DNA of 64,000 nt from Cellulomonas pakistanensis (lineage in GTDB: Bacteria; Actinomycetota; Actinomycetes; Actinomycetales; Cellulomonadaceae): positions 1-64,000 of the forward strand of contig NZ_BONO01000018.1 in the NCBI RefSeq assembly GCF_016862755.1, read 5' to 3'. The notes beneath the pieces are model-generated. The model was given only the letters and a program-made list of their open reading frames with translations, was not told the origin of the DNA and ran no database searches. The translations under genes and the position numbers were made by a program. Within the stretch, counting starts at the first letter, position 1. Each line of letters opens with the position of its first letter. Below are positions 60,102 through 64,000 of the stretch, one piece after another.

Positions 60102-60999
60102 CACCCTCGCCGCCGCCGCGGTCACCGAGACCGACGCCGACCCGGTCGCCGCCCCGCGCGGCGTCTGGCGGACGCTGCGCCGCCGGCCGCTGTTCTGGGT
60201 CTGCGCGAGCGTGCTGGGCGTGCTGCTGCTGGTCGCGGTGCGGCCGTCCTGGTTCGCCGGCTGGTTCGGCCAGCCCGACCCGCGGGCGTGCGACCTGGCC
60301 GACAGCGCGCTGCGCCCGGGCGGGGAGCACGTGTTCGGCACCGACGTGCAGGGCTGCGACGTCTACGCCAACGTCGTCCACGGCACGCAGGCGTCGCTGA
60401 CCGTGGGCGTGCTGGCGACGGCGCTCGCGCTGGCCGTCGCGCTGGTCGTCGGCACCGCCGCCGGGTTCTACGGCGGGATCGCCGACCGGGTGATCGCCCG
60501 GCTGACGGACGTGTTCCTCGGCTTCCCGTTCCTGCTAGGCGCGGTCGTCGTGCTCACCTCCATCGGCACGCGGTCCCCCGTCACGGTCGCCCTGGTGCTC
60601 GCGCTGTTCTCCTGGCCGACCATGGCGCGGCTGGTCCGCGGCTCGGTCCGCGCCGTGCGGGACGCCCCGTACGTCGAGGCCGCGCGGGCGATGGGCCTGC
60701 GCGACCGCCGGATCCTCGCGCGGTACGTGCTGCCGAACTCGATCGGACCCGTGCTGGCCGTCGCGACCACGATGGTCGGCGGCGTCATCGTCTCCGAGTC
60801 GACCCTGACCTTCCTCGGACTGGGCCTGCGCGCCCCGTCGATCTCCTGGGGGCTGCAGCTGTCCAGCGCGCAGACGTTCTTCCAGACCTCGCCGCACATG
60901 CTGCTGTTCCCGGCGATCTTCCTCACCGTGACCGTCCTGGCGGTCATCACGCTCGGCGACGTCCTGCGCGACGTCCTCGACCCGAAGGGCCGCGGCTGA
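60094..60999 (+). CDS. ABC transporter permease, DppC type (second system)
   Basis: The 301-residue permease has HVFGTDVQGCDVYANVVHGT and the coupling loop YVEAARAMGLRDRRILARYV followed by LPNSIGPVLAVATT. It ends with LGDVLRDVLDPKGRG. GDVQGCD replaces the more usual D-x-x-GRD, and an extracytoplasmic loop carries two Cys residues. Confidence 0.93.
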   Translation: MSDTLAAAAVTETDADPVAAPRGVWRTLRRRPLFWVCASVLGVLLLVAVRPSWFAGWFGQPDPRACDLADSALRPGGEHVFGTDVQGCDVYANVVHGTQASLTVGVLATALALAVALVVGTAAGFYGGIADRVIARLTDVFLGFPFLLGAVVVLTSIGTRSPVTVALVLALFSWPTMARLVRGSVRAVRDAPYVEAARAMGLRDRRILARYVLPNSIGPVLAVATTMVGGVIVSESTLTFLGLGLRAPSISWGLQLSSAQTFFQTSPHMLLFPAIFLTVTVLAVITLGDVLRDVLDPKGRG

Positions 61000-61070
61000 C
61001 CGCGCGCACGACGCGCCCGCCCGCACCCGCACCCCGGCACCACCCCGCACCGTCCCGAGAGGCCCACCGC

Positions 61071-62507
61071 ATGCCCGACACGACCGCCACCCTCCGCTCG
61101 ATCGCCCCGTACCTCGCGTCGTGGGTGGACCTGCAGGGCGCGTTCCGCCGCGCCGTCGGCGTCCAGGTGGCGATCCGCTCCGGCGACGAGGTCGTGCTCG
61201 ACCACGCGTGGGGCGCCGCCGACGCCACCACCGGCGAGCCGCTGCGCACGGACCACCTGTTCCGGATCGCCTCGCACTCCAAGTCGTTCACCGCGACCGC
61301 CGTCATGCGGCTCGTCGAGGCCGGCCGGCTGCGGCTGGACGACACCGTGGGCACCCACGTCCCCGGGCTCGCGTCCTCGCCGCTCGCGTCCCGCACCGTG
61401 CGGGAGCTGCTCGGGCACCAGGCCGGCGTGATCCGCGACGGCGAGCGCGGCGACTTCTGGCAGCTCGACGGCCCGTTCCCCGACGAGGACACCCTGCTGG
61501 CCGAGCTGCGCGAGGCCGGCGAGGTGTACGCGGCGAACGAGCACTTCAAGTACTCGAACTACGGGTACGGCATCCTCGGCCTGGTCGTCGAGTCCGTGAC
61601 CGGGGAGCCGTTCCGCGACCACCTGCGCGCGTCGGTGCTCGAGCCGCTCGGCATGGCCGACACCGGCGCCGAGTACGACGAGGCCCTGGCCGACCGGTAC
61701 GCCGCCGGGCACACCGCCCTGCTGGACGCCGACGACCGCCGCGAGCGCATCGAGCACGTCGACACCCGCGCGCTCGCCGCGGCCACCGGGTTCTACTCCA
61801 CCGCCCGGGACATGACGGCGTTCGGCGCCGCGCACTTCCACGGCGACGAGTCCCTGCTGTCCGACGCCGGCAAGCGGCTGCTGCACCGCCAGGAGTCGGT
61901 GGTGCAGGTGCACGGCAAGGAGGTCGGGCGGTACGGCATCGGCCTCGACCTGCACACGATCGGCGACCGCGAGGTGGTCGGCCACTCCGGCGGCTACCCC
62001 GGGCACATCACCCGCACCTACATCGACCCGGCGCAGCGGCTCGTCGTCAGCGTGCTCACCAACGCGATCGACGGCCCGGCCGACCCGATCGCGGTCGGGC
62101 TGATCAAGCTGATCGACCTCGCGCTGAACCCGCCGGCCGACGCCCCGGAGCCCGCCGCCGACGCGCGGCCGCTCGCCGAGTACACCGGCCGGTTCGGCGC
62201 CCTGTGGGGCCTGACCGACATCGCGGAGCTCGGCGGGCGGCTCGTGCTGCTGCACCCCGCCGCGCCGGACCCGGTCGCCGCCTACGACGAGCTGCACGTG
62301 CGCGGCCGGGACGTCCTGGGCACCACCCGGCAGCCCGGCTTCGGGTCGGCCGGCGAGGACGTCGTCGTGGAGCGGGCGGAGGACGGCGGCATCGCCGCCG
62401 TGCGCAACGGCATGACGTCCTGGCCGCTCGAGGAGTTCCGCCGCCGGCGCACCGGGATGACCCGCCGCCGGGAGGCCGGTGCGCCGATCCCTGCGTCCCT
62501 AGGCTGA
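61071..62507 (+). CDS. Beta-lactamase-fold serine hydrolase
   Basis: The 478-residue protein has the class C beta-lactamase/DD-peptidase signatures: S68-H-S-K71 (nucleophile Ser and Lys), Y161-S-N163 and a late GHSGGYPGH (KTG-equivalent). Without a signal peptide it is probably cytosolic, as in D-aminopeptidases and esterases of this fold. An extra C-terminal domain of about 100 residues follows. Lying in a peptide-uptake operon, it may cleave unusual peptides, for example those with D-amino acids; this is inferred. CGAGAGG precedes the ATG. Confidence 0.88.
   Translation: MPDTTATLRSIAPYLASWVDLQGAFRRAVGVQVAIRSGDEVVLDHAWGAADATTGEPLRTDHLFRIASHSKSFTATAVMRLVEAGRLRLDDTVGTHVPGLASSPLASRTVRELLGHQAGVIRDGERGDFWQLDGPFPDEDTLLAELREAGEVYAANEHFKYSNYGYGILGLVVESVTGEPFRDHLRASVLEPLGMADTGAEYDEALADRYAAGHTALLDADDRRERIEHVDTRALAAATGFYSTARDMTAFGAAHFHGDESLLSDAGKRLLHRQESVVQVHGKEVGRYGIGLDLHTIGDREVVGHSGGYPGHITRTYIDPAQRLVVSVLTNAIDGPADPIAVGLIKLIDLALNPPADAPEPAADARPLAEYTGRFGALWGLTDIAELGGRLVLLHPAAPDPVAAYDELHVRGRDVLGTTRQPGFGSAGEDVVVERAEDGGIAAVRNGMTSWPLEEFRRRRTGMTRRREAGAPIPASLG
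62500..62505 (+). promoter_or_regulatory. -10-like TAGGCT, leaderless
   Basis: TAGGCT lies 6 nt before the ATG at 62512, inside the otherwise continuous operon. It could give a separate leaderless transcript of the regulator and ATPase genes. Confidence 0.5.
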
Positions 62508-62511
62508 CCGC

Positions 62512-63030
62512 ATGACCAGCGACGACGCCGTTCCCACCCCCGACCTCGCGATGTCCCCGGACCAGCTCGCGTGGATCGAGCAGTTCGCGCTCACGTGGGA
62601 GGGCACGAACAGCGCCCGGATGGAGGGGCGCGTCGTGGGGCTGCTGATGATCGCCGACCGCCCGTACCTGTCGTCCCAGCAGATCGCGCAGCTGCTGACC
62701 GCGAGCGCCGGGGCCGTGTCCACCGCGACCCGGCGGCTCGTCGAGGTCGGGTTCATCCAGCGGCACGCGATCGCCGGCGACCGGAACCACTACTTCCGCG
62801 TCGAGGACGACATCTGGGGCCGCTGGCTGGCGAGCGAGCGGAACTACCTGCCGCGGCTGCAGCGGGTCCTGGACCAGGGCCTCGCCGCCGAGGGCCCGCT
62901 CGCCGAGGGGCCGGCCCGCCGGCTCCGCAACGCGCGCAACTACATGGAGTGGCTCGCGGGGTACCACCGCAAGATGCTCGCCGACTGGGAGGCCTACCGC
63001 GACGCGCAGGCCGGGACTGGAGAACCGTGA
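62512..63030 (+). CDS. GbsR/MarR-family transcriptional regulator
   Basis: The 172-residue protein has a winged-helix domain (RVVGLLMIADRPYLSSQQIA, then LLTASAGAVSTATRRLVEVG and FIQRHAIAGDRNHYFRVEDD) with the GbsR-type layout, and a long C-terminal helical part with WLAGYHRKMLADWEAYR. It is probably the local repressor, sensing a compound imported or released by the operon. It has its own leaderless-type promoter, and its stop codon overlaps the ATPase GTG. Confidence 0.88.
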   Translation: MTSDDAVPTPDLAMSPDQLAWIEQFALTWEGTNSARMEGRVVGLLMIADRPYLSSQQIAQLLTASAGAVSTATRRLVEVGFIQRHAIAGDRNHYFRVEDDIWGRWLASERNYLPRLQRVLDQGLAAEGPLAEGPARRLRNARNYMEWLAGYHRKMLADWEAYRDAQAGTGEP

Positions 63031-64000
63031 CCACCGAGCCCACCCCCGCCCCCGCGCGCGCGGCGACCGCCGCCGCGGAGCCCGCCCCCGTGCTGTCCCT
63101 GCGCGACCTCACCGTCACGTTCCGCGTGGACCGCGGGACGCCCGACGTGCACGCCGTCCGCGGCGTCTCGTTCGACCTGCACGCCGGCGAGGTGCTGGCC
63201 GTGGTCGGCGAGTCCGGGTCGGGCAAGTCGGTGTCGTCGCTGGCGGTGCTCGGCCTGCTGCCCGGCACCGCCCGGGTCAGCGGGAGCGCGCGGCTCGGCG
63301 ACCTCGAGCTGGTCGGGCTCGACGACCGGGCGCTGTCCGACGTCCGCGGCCGCCGGGTCGCGATGATCTTCCAGGACCCGTCCAACGCCCTCGACCCGGT
63401 GTTCACCATCGGGTTCCAGCTGCGCGAGACGCTGCGCCGGCACCTGCCCGGGCTGTCCCGCGCCGACGCCCGCGCCCGGGCGGTCGAGCTGCTGCGGATG
63501 GTCGAGCTGCCCGACCCGGAGGACCGGCTGGCGTTCTACCCGCACCAGCTCTCCGGCGGCCAGGCCCAGCGGGTGATGATCGCGATGGCCCTCGCCTGCG
63601 ACCCGGAGGTGCTCATCGCGGACGAGCCCACCACCGCGCTCGACGTCACCGTGCAGGCCGAGGTGCTCGACGTGCTGCGCCGGCTCCGCGCACGCACGTC
63701 CGCCGCGATCGTGCTCATCACGCACGACATGGGCGTGGTCGCCGACCTGGCCGACCGGGTCGTCGTCATGCGGCACGGCGAGGTCGTCGAGACCGCGGAC
63801 GTGGCCGACCTGTTCGACGCGCCCGCCGCGGACTACACCCGCACCCTGCTGTCCGCCGTCCCGCGGATCGGCGCCGACGAGCGGCCGAGCGCCGCCGACG
63901 CCGCGGAGCGGCCGGCCCTCAACGTCGAGCACCTGGTCGTCGAGTACCGGAACCGGCGCGGCCGCGTCGTCCGGGCGGTCGACGACGTGACCCTGCGCGT
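63027..64000 (+). CDS. Peptide ABC transporter ATPase (5' part, probable two-domain fusion)
   Basis: The gene is cut by the window end; 324 codons are visible. The first ATPase domain is complete: [75 protein letters not shown] and [16 protein letters not shown]. After a short linker a second domain begins ([20 protein letters not shown]). This suggests a DppD-DppF fusion supplying both ATPases of the second system. The GTG overlaps the regulator stop codon by GTGA. Confidence 0.92.
   Translation, partial: MTTEPTPAPARAATAAAEPAPVLSLRDLTVTFRVDRGTPDVHAVRGVSFDLHAGEVLAVVGESGSGKSVSSLAVLGLLPGTARVSGSARLGDLELVGLDDRALSDVRGRRVAMIFQDPSNALDPVFTIGFQLRETLRRHLPGLSRADARARAVELLRMVELPDPEDRLAFYPHQLSGGQAQRVMIAMALACDPEVLIADEPTTALDVTVQAEVLDVLRRLRARTSAAIVLITHDMGVVADLADRVVVMRHGEVVETADVADLFDAPAADYTRTLLSAVPRIGADERPSAADAAERPALNVEHLVVEYRNRRGRVVRAVDDVTLR

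Noticed and set aside
1-64000. tRNA, rRNA or insertion sequences
   Set aside because: Gaps were scanned by eye for tRNA T-loop and anticodon patterns, rRNA motifs, transposase frames and terminal repeats; none was convincing. A tRNAscan-SE or ISfinder run could overturn this.

Overview
The window is very GC-rich DNA with short intergenic gaps, many GTG starts and 4-nt ATGA/GTGA overlaps between neighbouring genes. bldC, a DUF3073 gene, a DUF3618/holin-like gene set and a giant surface protein with an LAXTG (class E sortase) signal all point to a high-GC Gram-positive actinobacterium. Cellulomonadaceae or a close relative is my best guess, but this is inferred from gene content and not proven.

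Layout. 0-8.5 kb: a 2,795-residue wall-anchored protein with about 29 IPT/TIG repeats. 8.7-12.7 kb: a secreted GH26-like glycanase and a divergent APC permease, separated by an intergenic region with two long imperfect palindromes. 12.7-17 kb: a luciferase-like monooxygenase with its FMN reductase (CE1758/CE1759 pair), then a bacteriophytochrome fused to a PP2C/SpoIIE phosphatase. 17-22 kb: a crcB pair, an atypical LuxR-type response regulator, a holin-like/DUF3618 set, ogt, bldC and DUF3073. 22-31 kb: purine genes purM-purF and purL around small housekeeping genes (YigZ family, rsgA). 31-38 kb: two small secreted or membrane proteins, then a Cys-rich leader peptide and a five-gene Opp/Dpp-type ABC operon. 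38-45 kb: a fatty-acid module (acyl-CoA oxidase-like enzyme, TetR, thiolase, high-molecular-weight FabG, MaoC) arranged like the Mycobacterium htdX-fabG4-fadA2-fadE5 locus. 45-51.7 kb: a sulfur-metabolism block. 51.8-53.4 kb: purQ-purS. 53.5-56 kb: an amidohydrolase and a PaiB-like protein. 56-64 kb: a second peptide-transport operon that also encodes an M14 peptidase, a beta-lactamase-fold hydrolase and a GbsR/MarR regulator. Its last gene, a two-domain ABC ATPase, runs off the window.

The most striking content is layered RNA control of sulfur genes. A SAM-IV-type riboswitch (minus strand, in front of a cysteine-desulfurase-like gene) and a SAM-I-type riboswitch (plus strand, in front of DUF1737-rhodanese-metZ) sit head to head in one divergent intergenic region. 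About 3 kb to the right, a leaderless mini-ORF ending in Cys-Cys-Arg precedes a truncated luciferase-like monooxygenase gene. About 15 kb to the left, another mini-ORF ending in Cys-Cys-Cys-Arg-Arg precedes the first ABC operon.

Other recurring signals are a -10-like hexamer (TAGGCT, TAGCGT, TACGGT type) 6-7 nt before the start codon of about ten genes, which suggests leaderless transcripts, and two families of long palindromic repeats. One of those palindromes lies inside the coding sequence of the truncated monooxygenase. No rRNA, tRNA, CRISPR, insertion sequence or integrase was seen.
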